Shown: piece by piece, positions 1 through 8,015 of the stretch | Layout of the letters: each line of letters opens with the position of its first letter | How positions within the stretch are numbered: position 1 is the first letter of the stretch | DNA from: Collinsella sp. AM33-4BH | GTDB taxonomy: Bacteria; Actinomycetota; Coriobacteriia; Coriobacteriales; Coriobacteriaceae | Reading direction: 5' to 3' | NCBI RefSeq assembly: GCF_003469205.1 | Contig: NZ_QSIN01000002.1 | Coordinates: forward strand, 272,711 to 336,710 | DNA length: 64,000 nt | The notes under the pieces: model-generated | What the model was told of the DNA's origin: nothing | The model's input: the letters and a program-made list of their open reading frames with translations, nothing else | The model's database searches: none | Position numbers and translations under genes: made by a program

Positions 1-93
1 ATAACACCTGTTCGTTACTTATATGAACGAAAGTGTTTTTGCGGTGGCGTTTAATCGGTAAGCGCCATGTTTATGCCACTGGCAGAATTGCGA

Positions 94-161
94 TGGTAAA
101 ACTCTTGACAGTTTTACCAATTAGGGTTTCAAGATAGTTGGGTTGACGTTTGGTAAAACGT
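94..161. promoter_or_regulatory. Operator-like palindromes upstream of the HAD gene
   Basis: TGGTAAAAC at 94-102 is exactly inverted as GTTTTACCA at 111-119 with an 8-nt spacer, and the spacer contains TTGACA (105-110), a good -35 box. A second palindrome, ACGTTT-GGTA-AAACGT, lies at 146-161 and shares the TGGTAAAAC word. Repeated palindromes over a -35 box suggest a repressor operator, perhaps LacI-like. No clear -10 box is visible, and the regulator is not in this window. Confidence 0.4.
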
Positions 162-203
162 TTTTAGCAGGTTGTTTACTCTTTGACATCGAAAGGCTCG
201 TTT

Positions 204-893
204 ATGGACCACATCGCTGCCCCAAGTGTTGCTTTTATTTTCGATTGCGACGGCACGCTGGTTAACAGCACCCCCGTTTGGGCCTATGCCCAGCCCGAGT
301 TATTGCACCGCCACGGAGTTGACGTTACGGTCGACGATTTTGCCCAGTTTGAGCATTTGTCGCTCGAGGACGAGTGCCAGGCCTACCACGACACCTGGGG
401 CATTGGCGAAAATGGCGAGGAGCTCTACCGCGAGCTGAGCGATATCCTGATCGATGGCTACTCCAAGGTGCCGCCGCGCGAGGGCCTGCTTGCATTTTTG
501 AAGCAGGCGAAGGAGGCCGGCATTGCCATGTGCGTGGCCACGTCCACTCCGGCCGAGCTGGTTACGTCTGCGCTTGCGGGCGCCGGGCTCGATGCCTACA
601 TGGAGTTTGTGACCACCACAGGCGAGGCGGGGCGCTCCAAGCAGTTCCCCGACGTATACGAGCTGGCGCTGCGCCGCCTAGAGGAGCGTCACGGGCACAA
701 GTTTGAGCGCGCGTGGGTGTTTGAGGACGCCGTCTTTGGCCTTAAGAGCTCTGGCACCGCCGGCTTTAAGCGCGTGGGCATCTATGACCCGCACGGGCGC
801 ATGGAGCGCGACGAGGTTCGCGCCAACTGCGACATCTTTATCGATAGCTATGAGGATCTGGATTTGGCCCGCGTGCTTTCGTTTGAGGGATAG
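204..893 (+). CDS. HAD-superfamily hydrolase, beta-phosphoglucomutase/phosphatase-like
   Basis: A 229-residue protein. The HAD motif I, DCDGT, is at residues 14-18, giving the nucleophilic Asp and the acid/base Asp. A helical cap follows, then the motif II Thr/Ser region (CVATSTPAEL) and a C-terminal motif III/IV region (FEDAVFGLKSS). This order is that of subfamily IA phosphatases and phosphomutases such as sugar-phosphate phosphatases. The exact substrate cannot be read from the sequence. The ATG at 204 was preferred over an upstream TTG because GAAAGG lies 7 nt before it. The next gene follows after 9 nt, so the two are probably co-transcribed. Confidence 0.85.
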   Translation: MDHIAAPSVAFIFDCDGTLVNSTPVWAYAQPELLHRHGVDVTVDDFAQFEHLSLEDECQAYHDTWGIGENGEELYRELSDILIDGYSKVPPREGLLAFLKQAKEAGIAMCVATSTPAELVTSALAGAGLDAYMEFVTTTGEAGRSKQFPDVYELALRRLEERHGHKFERAWVFEDAVFGLKSSGTAGFKRVGIYDPHGRMERDEVRANCDIFIDSYEDLDLARVLSFEG

Positions 894-902
894 GCGAGGG
901 CT

Positions 903-1583
903 GTGGCTTGCAAGGTATTAGTGGTCTGCGGCTCGCCCGTGGTGGCGAGCGCGGATCTGTTGCGTAGGCTAGCGGGGGAGTGCGACCGCGTTGTCGCCGT
1001 GGACCGCGGGCTCGACGCGCTGTTGGGCGCAGGGCTGGACTGCGACGTATATGTGGGGGATGCCGACACGGTGAGCGACGCGGGTCGCGCGTTGGTCGAT
1101 GCCGCCGAGGCCTTTGAGGTTGAGCGCCACGACCCTTACAAGGACTATACCGATCTTGCGCTGGCGCTCGATTCCGTCCGCCGCCGCTGGCCGGGTGCCG
1201 AAGTGATTACGACCTGCGCCACCGGCGGTCGTCCGGATATGGCCCTGTCCGTGCTGGGGCTACTGGCAGGCTATGCGGACGCCCCCGTCTGGATCGACGA
1301 GGATAAGGTGGTTGCCCGCGTCCTTCACGCAGGTGAGTCGTGGACCATCGAAGGCGCCGAGGGCAAGACGTTTTCCATCATCGCCATAGCCCCCAACACT
1401 GAGGTAAGCGAGCACGGCCTAGAGTGGGAGCTAGATCACAGCTCCCTGGGCCTGCTAGCCGATACAGGCATTAGCAACATAGTCCGATCAACTGCAGAGA
1501 TCGAAGTCCATACCGGCACTGCAATAGCGTATTTGCTGCATCAGGGTTTTATCGGGACGGTCGGCGAGTATGAAAACCCGTAA
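903..1583 (+). CDS. thiN: Thiamine pyrophosphokinase (thiamine diphosphokinase)
   Basis: A 226-residue protein with the thiamine pyrophosphokinase layout: an N-terminal VAVDRGLDALLGAG segment, GDADTVS in place of the usual GDFDS, KDYTDLALAL matching the family DKTDLELAL, and CATGGRPDMAL matching the GGRxDH motif although the His is replaced. The C-terminal beta domain ends in the SNIVR segment typical of ThiN. The family transfers pyrophosphate from ATP to thiamine to make thiamine diphosphate in the cytosol. The start is a GTG with GAGGG just upstream. The altered motif residues make substrate specificity slightly less certain. Confidence 0.82.
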   Translation: MACKVLVVCGSPVVASADLLRRLAGECDRVVAVDRGLDALLGAGLDCDVYVGDADTVSDAGRALVDAAEAFEVERHDPYKDYTDLALALDSVRRRWPGAEVITTCATGGRPDMALSVLGLLAGYADAPVWIDEDKVVARVLHAGESWTIEGAEGKTFSIIAIAPNTEVSEHGLEWELDHSSLGLLADTGISNIVRSTAEIEVHTGTAIAYLLHQGFIGTVGEYENP

Positions 1584-1610
1584 GTGCGAGAAGCAATTAC
1601 AAAAAACTTC

Positions 1611-1639
1611 TTGCACAACTAAGAATCTTCCCCTATAGT
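1611..1639 (+). promoter_or_regulatory. Promoter of tRNA-Ala
   Basis: TTGCAC (1611-1616) and TATAGT (1634-1639) are separated by exactly 17 nt, and the tRNA starts 13 nt after the -10 box. The other two tRNA-Ala genes carry the same box arrangement. Confidence 0.75.
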
Positions 1640-1652
1640 ATCTCCTCGTCAC

Positions 1653-1728
1653 GGGGGCGTAGCTCAGCTGGGAGAGCGCTTGACTGGCAGTCAAGAGGTC
1701 AGGGGTTCGATCCCCCTCGTCTCCACCA
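1653..1728 (+). tRNA. tRNA-Ala (GGC anticodon), CCA encoded
   Basis: The cloverleaf is complete. The acceptor GGGGGCG pairs with CGTCTCC using two G-U pairs. The anticodon stem CTTGA/TCAAG closes the loop CTGGCAG, giving anticodon GGC. The T arm is AGGGG-TTCGATC-CCCCT. The discriminator A is followed by an encoded CCA, unlike the two other tRNA-Ala copies in this window. Confidence 0.97.
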
Positions 1729-1741
1729 TCGTGAATGCAAG

Positions 1742-1767
1742 GCCTCTGGGGAACCTGAGGCTTTTTT
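1742..1767 (+). terminator. Rho-independent terminator after tRNA-Ala
   Basis: GCCTC (1742-1746) pairs with GAGGC (1757-1761), followed by six T residues. Confidence 0.75.
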
Positions 1768-2409
1768 CATATGCAGTCACCGCGCAAACCAAAGTGACGC
1801 CACACCAGCGCCCACACCCAAAAAAGTTGCGCAATTTACTTCCCACTTGTGTGCATAGTTTGTTAACCCAACATAATTCCATTTTGCATTTCACGTTGTC
1901 AGCGTTGCAGCTCGGGCAGTGAGTGCCAACAGCTAAACCCGCATAAACCTGCGACAATGTGAACAAGTTTGCAAAATAACCCCCTTAAGCACTGCAGATG
2001 AACGATATGTTGCCGCGCATGGCCTAAATCGGTTTCTAGTCGCCTTGTGCTAGGATATCTATCGTTACATGGGTTCAACTGTGTTCACGGCTCCAGCAAG
2101 CCTCAAAGCGCAGGGTCGATCGGCATCCGGCCGTAACGGCGGTGCCAGAAAAACCACGAGCTCCAATAGCGTCGTCATGCGTATCGCATCGAATGACTTT
2201 GTTCTTGTCTATGTGCGTGCTGTTCTTTCGACTCGTTATTTCATGACAAATTGCAGCAGTCCTACAGCTGTTTGCGTGCGGTCTAGTTTTGTTCCCGCTT
2301 GACTGGATCGCACGCAGCCAGCTGGAGACGTGGTCATTTTTGCGATACACGTCCGCGTCTCTAGCCACTGCACTTATACATACCGTTCACGGTGGGGCAG
2401 AGCCACGTG
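1768..2409 (+). other. Long non-coding leader region upstream of the capsule operon
   Basis: About 640 bases contain no convincing gene; the short reading frames here lack ribosome sites and protein-like composition. A TGCTAGGAT box at 2048-2056 resembles an extended -10 but has no good -35. A transcript from here would have an untranslated leader of several hundred nucleotides, as is usual for operons controlled by processive antitermination. Confidence 0.4.
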
Positions 2410-2506
2410 CTTGTCTAACTGGGCTCAGGGTTTGAATATGGAGCGCCTTCGCGCACAAGCGCCCTGGCGAAGCCATGCCCAAACCCCGTGAGCCACACGT
2501 AAGACA
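2410..2506 (+). promoter_or_regulatory. Large leader hairpin, candidate LoaP (dut-like) recognition element
   Basis: GGCTCA-GGGTTTG (2422-2434) pairs perfectly with CAAACCC (2480-2486) and TGAGCC (2489-2494), a 13-bp stem with one two-base bulge. TGTCT (2412-2416) and AGACA (2502-2506) can extend it. Inside, CTTCGC (2447-2452) pairs with GCGAAG (2467-2472). The structure ends a few bases before the ribosome site of the LoaP-like gene. LoaP proteins are known to act through an RNA hairpin in the leader of their own operon, so this is the natural candidate. That link is inference. Confidence 0.55.
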
Positions 2507-2523
2507 GCAAGGGGGTGGTGCTC

Positions 2524-3069
2524 GTGTGGTATGTGATCCAGGTTATTAACGGTCGCGAAGACGTAATGCGCGAGCGCATCGAGCGCATGGTGCCGGCTGG
2601 CGCCATGCAGGAGCTTTTTTATCCCCAATATCAAACCGAGATCAAGGTACACGGCGAATGGGTCAACACGACCAAGCCGCTCTTTCCCGGTTATCTGATC
2701 TGCGATACGGCAGATCCCCGTACCGTGCAACAGTATCTGCTGCGCATGGACGACTTTGCCCGGGTGCTTTCCCAGGACGGTCAGTTTGCGCCGCTGGCAA
2801 AAGAAGAGGTCCAGCTTATTGGCAGCTTTACGCATGTGGGAGACCGTGTAGTGCCCATGAGCGAGGCCCTAAAAGACGGCGACCAGGTCGTAGTGACGGC
2901 AGGTCCGCTGTTGGGCCACGAAGGCCTTATCAAAACCATTAACAGACGCAAGAGCACTGCTTATTTGGAGCTCGACCTGTGCGGTCGACGCGTAACTACG
3001 CGCGTTGGCCTTGCCGTGCTTTCAGCCGAGCAGCGCGTCATGCGAAACCTAAAAAAGGCGATCGCCTAA
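2524..3069 (+). CDS. loaP: LoaP-like NusG paralogue, capsule operon antiterminator
   Basis: About 181 residues. The N-terminal NGN domain begins WYVIQVINGRE and contains the NusG-like KPLFPGYLICD segment. The C-terminal KOW domain contains GDQVVVTAGPLLGHEGLIKT. Specialised NusG paralogues of the LoaP/RfaH/UpxY type bind RNA polymerase at a leader element and let it read through terminators in long polysaccharide operons. The position as first gene of such an operon, behind a structured leader, fits this role rather than housekeeping NusG. The start is one of three in-frame GTGs (2515, 2518, 2524); AAGGGGG at 2508-2514 best supports 2524. Confidence 0.82.
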   Translation: MWYVIQVINGREDVMRERIERMVPAGAMQELFYPQYQTEIKVHGEWVNTTKPLFPGYLICDTADPRTVQQYLLRMDDFARVLSQDGQFAPLAKEEVQLIGSFTHVGDRVVPMSEALKDGDQVVVTAGPLLGHEGLIKTINRRKSTAYLELDLCGRRVTTRVGLAVLSAEQRVMRNLKKAIA

Positions 3070-3150
3070 CTGCGGGCGACTGTTTAACGGGACAGGGAGG
3101 ATCCCCGGGGCGGGGACGTAGGTTTGAAGGAAATAGTGGGAGATAATCAA

Positions 3151-3909
3151 ATGGGGGATGCAGCAACTGCTGCTGTTACGCTTGAGGACAGGCGCGAGGC
3201 TGCAAAGCTTAACAACGTTGGAAAGCATGAGCCTAAGCTGTCGGAGAACGGTGTACCGGCCGACGTGCTGGAAAAGTTGTTGCCCGGTGACGACATCATT
3301 GAACTAGAAGAACCCGTTGTTAACGGTGGACTCTTCTACCGCTTTATCAAGCGATCTTTCGATGTTGTCTCATGCGGGTGCGCGCTCATTATTCTTGCGA
3401 TTCCGATGGCTGCTATTGCCGTCAAGATTAAGTCCGAGTCCGAAGGCCCCGTCATTTATGCACAGCGTCGCGTTGGCAAGGACGGCAAGGTCTTTAACAT
3501 TTATAAGTTCCGCAGCATGTATACCGATGCTGAATCGCGTGGTGCTCAGTGGGCCCAGGACGAGGATCCACGCGTAACGCCGTTTGGTAAGTTCATGCGT
3601 AAAACGCGTTTGGATGAGATTCCGCAGTTCTGGAATGTTTTTAAGGGCGATATGAGTCTTATCGGTCCGCGTCCCGAGCGTCCTGCGTTCTGCGAGGAAT
3701 TTGAGAAGCGTATTCATGGTTGGCACTTCCGTACCATGGTGCGTCCTGGAATTTCAGGCCTTGCCCAGGTGACCGGCGGATACGATCTTCTGCCTAGTGA
3801 AAAGGTCGTGTTTGACCTCCAGTACATTAAATCGAGAAACATCAAGATGGATGTTGTGATCATGCTTAAGACGCTTGGCGTTGTGAGCACCGGAGAAGGT
3901 GCAAGGTAA
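3151..3909 (+). CDS. Undecaprenyl-phosphate sugar-phosphate transferase (initiating transferase)
   Basis: About 252 residues. A variable, charged N-terminal tail of about 70 residues precedes one hydrophobic re-entrant helix ([20 protein letters not shown]) and the bacterial sugar transferase domain. Visible motifs are YKFRSMY, the catalytic DE of [17 protein letters not shown] and LIGPRPERP. The family moves a sugar-1-phosphate from a nucleotide sugar onto undecaprenyl phosphate at the inner face of the membrane, the first step of repeat-unit assembly. The sugar cannot be read from sequence. The ATG at 3151 has GGGAGA upstream and is preferred over a TTG at 3124. The stop overlaps the next start (TAATG). 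Confidence 0.88.
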   Translation: MGDAATAAVTLEDRREAAKLNNVGKHEPKLSENGVPADVLEKLLPGDDIIELEEPVVNGGLFYRFIKRSFDVVSCGCALIILAIPMAAIAVKIKSESEGPVIYAQRRVGKDGKVFNIYKFRSMYTDAESRGAQWAQDEDPRVTPFGKFMRKTRLDEIPQFWNVFKGDMSLIGPRPERPAFCEEFEKRIHGWHFRTMVRPGISGLAQVTGGYDLLPSEKVVFDLQYIKSRNIKMDVVIMLKTLGVVSTGEGAR

Positions 3910-5093
3910 TGCGTTTACTCTTCTTGACAGATAGCTATCGACCCAGTCGATCAGCCTGTGCCAATCGCGTCAGCGTCCTTGTTCAGGCTATGCTTGACGC
4001 GGGAATTGATGTTCAGGTTCTTTCTTCAAGTGACAGTCTTCTCGGTGCTCCAGAAAATTACGAAAAGCCTGATTTTGTTACGTTTTTTGAAACATTCCCG
4101 CTTCAAGAAAAAACGCTAGTTAATCGTTTAAAGAATAACTTTGGAGGCCAACGGGAGTCTATTAAAGTTGCTGCTGGCATGGGTGATTTTGATGTCGTGC
4201 TTTGCACGACTCCTCCGTTGCTTTTGACAACTTCGGCGATTTCGATTGCAAAAAAGAAGAACGCAAAACTAGTTTTAGATGTTCGGGATATTTGGCCAGA
4301 TGTTGCAATCGAAATGGGCACTTTTAAACCAAATAGCCTTTATGGACGATTCTTTTCCCATATTGCAAAGCGTGGTTTTAAAGCAGCGGATATGGTAACG
4401 ACGGTCTCGGCGGGAAAAGTCACTAAACTAGCATCTCGAATCTGCAAGGCAGGTGCATCGGTCCAATTAGTTCCCAATGGCATTGATGAATCGTTTGTTG
4501 AATCTACAGAAGATAAAGCCGTCGTTGATCAATTTAATCTGGATAAAGGCACCGTATGTTCTTATGTGGGCAATATCGGACTTGCACAGGGCTTGGGAAC
4601 GCTTCTGGATATTGCTGCAGTGCGGCCGAATATTCGATTCCTTCTATTTGGAACTGGTGCAGACAAGCAAAAGCTTGAAGACAGAGTTCACGAAGAAGGT
4701 ATTACAAACGTAGAGTTTTGCGGCACTGTTGACGCGGCTGGTGTATATACCGTATTAAAGCACTCGGCGTTAGCCTATGTCCCTTTGGTCAGCTCGAGGC
4801 TTAAAGACAGCATTCCAACCAAACTTTATGAATGTATTGCATGTGGTTGTCCGGTTCTTCTTGCAGCCCAAGGCGATTCCGTTGACTTACTTGAGGAAAG
4901 TGGCCTTGGTAAACATGCTGCCCCTGAAGATCCAAAAGGATTGCTTCGAGAGTTCGATGCCTTGATTGAACAAAAATATACTGAGGAAGAAAAAGCGAAA
5001 TGCTGCGCTCGAATGCTATCAGAGCATTCGAGACAAAAGGCGGCTTGTGAATTCGCTGAGTTGCTGCTGGCTGAATTCGAGGGCGATTGCTGA
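3909..5093 (+). CDS. GT4-family glycosyltransferase, WbuB/WcaI-like
   Basis: 394 residues with the GT-B two-lobe form. The N-terminal lobe starts [12 protein letters not shown]. The middle carries LVLDVRDIWPDVAIEMG, which resembles the WbuB/WcaI group. The C-terminal lobe has the GT4 pattern PTKLYECIACGCPVL, including the conserved acidic residue that contacts the nucleotide sugar. It most likely adds the second sugar to the lipid-linked unit. Translation is coupled to the gene before it through a one-base overlap, and its stop sits just before the next ATG. It is AT-rich relative to the housekeeping genes. Confidence 0.82.
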   Translation: MRLLFLTDSYRPSRSACANRVSVLVQAMLDAGIDVQVLSSSDSLLGAPENYEKPDFVTFFETFPLQEKTLVNRLKNNFGGQRESIKVAAGMGDFDVVLCTTPPLLLTTSAISIAKKKNAKLVLDVRDIWPDVAIEMGTFKPNSLYGRFFSHIAKRGFKAADMVTTVSAGKVTKLASRICKAGASVQLVPNGIDESFVESTEDKAVVDQFNLDKGTVCSYVGNIGLAQGLGTLLDIAAVRPNIRFLLFGTGADKQKLEDRVHEEGITNVEFCGTVDAAGVYTVLKHSALAYVPLVSSRLKDSIPTKLYECIACGCPVLLAAQGDSVDLLEESGLGKHAAPEDPKGLLREFDALIEQKYTEEEKAKCCARMLSEHSRQKAACEFAELLLAEFEGDC

Positions 5094-5095
5094 TA

Positions 5096-6691
5096 ATGAA
5101 ATTGCCCAGTATCCAAAAAGCGCTTCTATACGCAAGAACCATTCGTCGCATGAAGCCATCCATGATTGGCTCTAGACTAAAAGGGCTTCACAAAGTGCCT
5201 TTAACGGTTCCTCCGCGTATTCAGTATTTAAGCTTAGCTATACCTAGTCTAGACTGCGACGAAATTTACGCTGGCCGGTTCGATGTCGATGCGCTGGCTC
5301 GAAATGAATTCTTTCTCATCAACGAGAGGCATAAGGTAGATCTTTCGTGCTGGAATGTTCCTGAGGCCTCTCATCTATGGAATTTCAATCTTCATTACTT
5401 CGAATTTTGCATTCCTCTTGCAGCACGCTATGCATTGGGCGGAGACCGAGAGGATCTCGATCAATTTAAGAGAGTTGTTCTCACTTGGATTGCGACATGC
5501 AAATATCCGCTTGGCGATGCTTGGCATCCTTATACAATTTCTCTAAGGCTCGTCAATTGGCTTATCTGTATAGATTTGTTTGGTGATGCGCTGGCGGAAG
5601 ACTCCATTTTTATGGAAACGGTATTTGAGAGCATGTATCACCAATACCGTCACCTGCTTGTAAATCAAGAAAAGCACCTGTTAGCGAATCATTTTTTTGA
5701 AAATCTAAAGACGATCATTATTTGTGCCCTAATGTTTGGTGAAGATGGTGTGCTGTCGTCTGTTGAGCGTGAATACATAAAACAGCTTGACGAGCAAATT
5801 CTTCCAGACGGCGTCCACTATGAACGCTCTATGATGTATCACAAACTCATTCTCGAGGGCCTATTGCGTGTGGAGCTTGCTTACCGTTCGGTCGGTAAAT
5901 CCGCACCAAAAAAAGTGGCTACAAAATCCAAGCAAATGCTTGACGCCATGGCTTCAATTGAGCGGGGTATGGGGAAGACTCCATTCTTTAACGACGCTGC
6001 CGACGGTGTTGCAAAAGAATGCGAGCCACTCATTCATGCATGCCGAAACATCTATGGCTACGAGCCCGATTGCACTAAGACTGCCTTCCCTGACTCTGGC
6101 TTCTACAAGCTCTACGACGACACCGCCGCTTTGGTTTTCTTCGCGGGGAAGCCTGGCCCGCCTTACATGCTGGGTCACGCCCACTGCGACCTTCTGAGTT
6201 TCGAGCTCTCGATTGCCGGCGAGCCCACGATCGTGAACTCGGGCACTTACGCCTACCAGAGCGAGCTGAGACCCTACTTCCGCAGTACGGCAGCACATAA
6301 CACCGCAACCGTCGACGGCGATGAACAGATGGAGTGCTGGGCCGAGCACCGAGTGGCACGAGGCGTACGTGAGGTACGCGTCGAGCGCGCTACCGAGTGC
6401 TGTATCACAGCAAGCTTCCGAAACTACAAGGGGCACCTGCACCGACGCACGGTCATTCTTTCAGACGGTTCCCTCAGCGTCGAAGACCGTACCGACCGAG
6501 AGGACATTAGCCTTGTCCAGTGCTTTCACCAAGCGCGCCCGGGACTGGTGCGAATAGTCCCCGTCCCTGGGTGCGTCAAACGGAACTCACTTGTTGAAGC
6601 ATCTTGTCTTCTCGGCGAGATTCACTCGTCATCTCTTGTCGAAGTGTCCCGTTTTGGTTCGGTCGCAAGCAATATCTTGTATGGCCCGTAA
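5096..6691 (+). CDS. Heparinase II/III-fold protein in the capsule operon
   Basis: 531 residues. The N-terminal half is helical (WNFNLHYFEF, WHPYTISLRLVNW, LLANHFFENLKTI), as in the alpha/alpha toroid of the heparinase II/III family. The C-terminal half is beta-rich with LGHAHCDLLSFELS and NSGTYAYQ, which match the family catalytic and metal-site region. Such proteins are often found in polysaccharide clusters and may trim or modify a uronic-acid-containing polymer. WecC and WecB in the same operon would supply ManNAcA. The ATG at 5096 is used. GC content rises in the last third (about 6060 onward), which could mark a recombination join. Confidence 0.75.
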   Translation: MKLPSIQKALLYARTIRRMKPSMIGSRLKGLHKVPLTVPPRIQYLSLAIPSLDCDEIYAGRFDVDALARNEFFLINERHKVDLSCWNVPEASHLWNFNLHYFEFCIPLAARYALGGDREDLDQFKRVVLTWIATCKYPLGDAWHPYTISLRLVNWLICIDLFGDALAEDSIFMETVFESMYHQYRHLLVNQEKHLLANHFFENLKTIIICALMFGEDGVLSSVEREYIKQLDEQILPDGVHYERSMMYHKLILEGLLRVELAYRSVGKSAPKKVATKSKQMLDAMASIERGMGKTPFFNDAADGVAKECEPLIHACRNIYGYEPDCTKTAFPDSGFYKLYDDTAALVFFAGKPGPPYMLGHAHCDLLSFELSIAGEPTIVNSGTYAYQSELRPYFRSTAAHNTATVDGDEQMECWAEHRVARGVREVRVERATECCITASFRNYKGHLHRRTVILSDGSLSVEDRTDREDISLVQCFHQARPGLVRIVPVPGCVKRNSLVEASCLLGEIHSSSLVEVSRFGSVASNILYGP

Positions 6692-6776
6692 AGCGTCTGA
6701 CGGCCCTACTTTCTCACAATCGTCCTCTATGTCATGGCTGTACTCGGCCAGACTAATTAAGAAAGGAACCTCGAAT

Positions 6777-7994
6777 ATGGTTAACGTTATCGGTCTCGGC
6801 TACATCGGCCTGCCCACCGCCCTCATGATGGCATCCCACGGCGTGGAGGTCGTGGGCACGGACTACAACGAGGAGCTCGTCGCCACGCTCAACGCCGGCA
6901 AGACCACCTTCAAGGAGGAGGGCTTGGACGAGCTGTTCGCCGACGCCCTGAAGTCCGGAATCAAGTTCTCCACCGACTACCAGGTCTGCGACACCTACAT
7001 CGTCTCGGTCCCCACGCCCTACGACAAGCTAGACAAGAAGATCGACCCCTGCTACGTCGTGGCGGCCTGCAAGACCGTCCTCGAGGTCGCGCCCGAGGGC
7101 GCCGTGCTCGTAATCGAGTCCACCGTCTCGCCCAACACCATCGACCGCTTCGTTCGCCCGCTGCTCACAGAGGCCGGCCGCGAGGACGTCAGGCTCGTCC
7201 ACGCCCCCGAGCGCATCATCCCGGGCAACATGGTCTACGAGCTGCTGCACAACAACCGCACCATCGGCGCCGACGACCCCGAGGTGGGCGAGGCCGTGGC
7301 GAAGGTCTACGCCAGCTTCTGCCAGGGCGAGATCTCCGTCACCGACATCCGCACCGCCGAGATGACCAAGGTCGTCGAGAACACCTTCCGCGCGGTGAAC
7401 ATCGCCTTCTCCAACGAGCTCGCCAAGATCTGCCGCATCGGCGGCATGGACGTCGCCGAGGTCATCCGCATCGCCAACAAGCACCCGCGCGTGAACATCC
7501 TCAACCCCGGCCCGGGCGTCGGCGGCCACTGCATCCCGGTCGACCCGTGGTTCCTGGTCGGCGACTACCCCGAGACGGCCAACTTCATCCGCCTCGCCCT
7601 GCAGACAAACGCCTCCATGCCCGAGTACGTCATGCACCGGGCCCACGAGGTCATGGTCGAGCGCGGCATCACGGACGCCTCGAAGGTCGGCATCTACGGC
7701 CTCACCTACAAGGAGAACGTCGACGACGTCCGCGAGTCCCCGACGCTGCAGATGCTCGAGTCCATGTCCGAGCACCTCTGCGCCGGCTCCGTCAAGGTCT
7801 ACGACCCGTGGGTCGAGCGCGACGAGGTTCCCGGCCAGGTCCATTCCATGGAGGAGTTCCTGGACGGCCTGGAGATGGTGATCGTGATGGTCGGCCACTC
7901 CCTGGTCACGGACAACCCCGGCATCTTCGGAGACCGCGTCCTCATCGACCCGCGCAACGTCTGCGGCGACGGAGAGAACGTCTACAAGCTTTAG
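6777..7994 (+). CDS. wecC: UDP-N-acetyl-D-mannosamine dehydrogenase
   Basis: 405 residues. The N-terminal Rossmann motif is GLGYIGLPTA, and the nucleotide-sugar dehydrogenase signatures follow: VSVPTPYD, ESTVSPNT, HAPERIIPGN, the helix TAEMTKVVENTFRAVNIAFSN and the catalytic-Cys segment GPGVGGHCIPVDPWF. HAPERIIPG and HCIPVDPWF are typical of WecC rather than UDP-glucose dehydrogenase. It oxidises UDP-ManNAc to UDP-ManNAcA with two NAD+. The ATG at 6777 follows GAAAGGAA. Codon use is strongly C/G-ending, unlike the AT-rich genes after it, and it teams with wecB at 12389. Confidence 0.9.
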   Translation: MVNVIGLGYIGLPTALMMASHGVEVVGTDYNEELVATLNAGKTTFKEEGLDELFADALKSGIKFSTDYQVCDTYIVSVPTPYDKLDKKIDPCYVVAACKTVLEVAPEGAVLVIESTVSPNTIDRFVRPLLTEAGREDVRLVHAPERIIPGNMVYELLHNNRTIGADDPEVGEAVAKVYASFCQGEISVTDIRTAEMTKVVENTFRAVNIAFSNELAKICRIGGMDVAEVIRIANKHPRVNILNPGPGVGGHCIPVDPWFLVGDYPETANFIRLALQTNASMPEYVMHRAHEVMVERGITDASKVGIYGLTYKENVDDVRESPTLQMLESMSEHLCAGSVKVYDPWVERDEVPGQVHSMEEFLDGLEMVIVMVGHSLVTDNPGIFGDRVLIDPRNVCGDGENVYKL

Positions 7995-8015
7995 CATTTA
8001 TTTGCGTGGGGACGG

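Noticed and set aside
2524..3069. Housekeeping NusG
   Set aside because: It lacks secE and rplK neighbours, and sits behind a long leader at the head of a capsule operon, which is the LoaP-type context.
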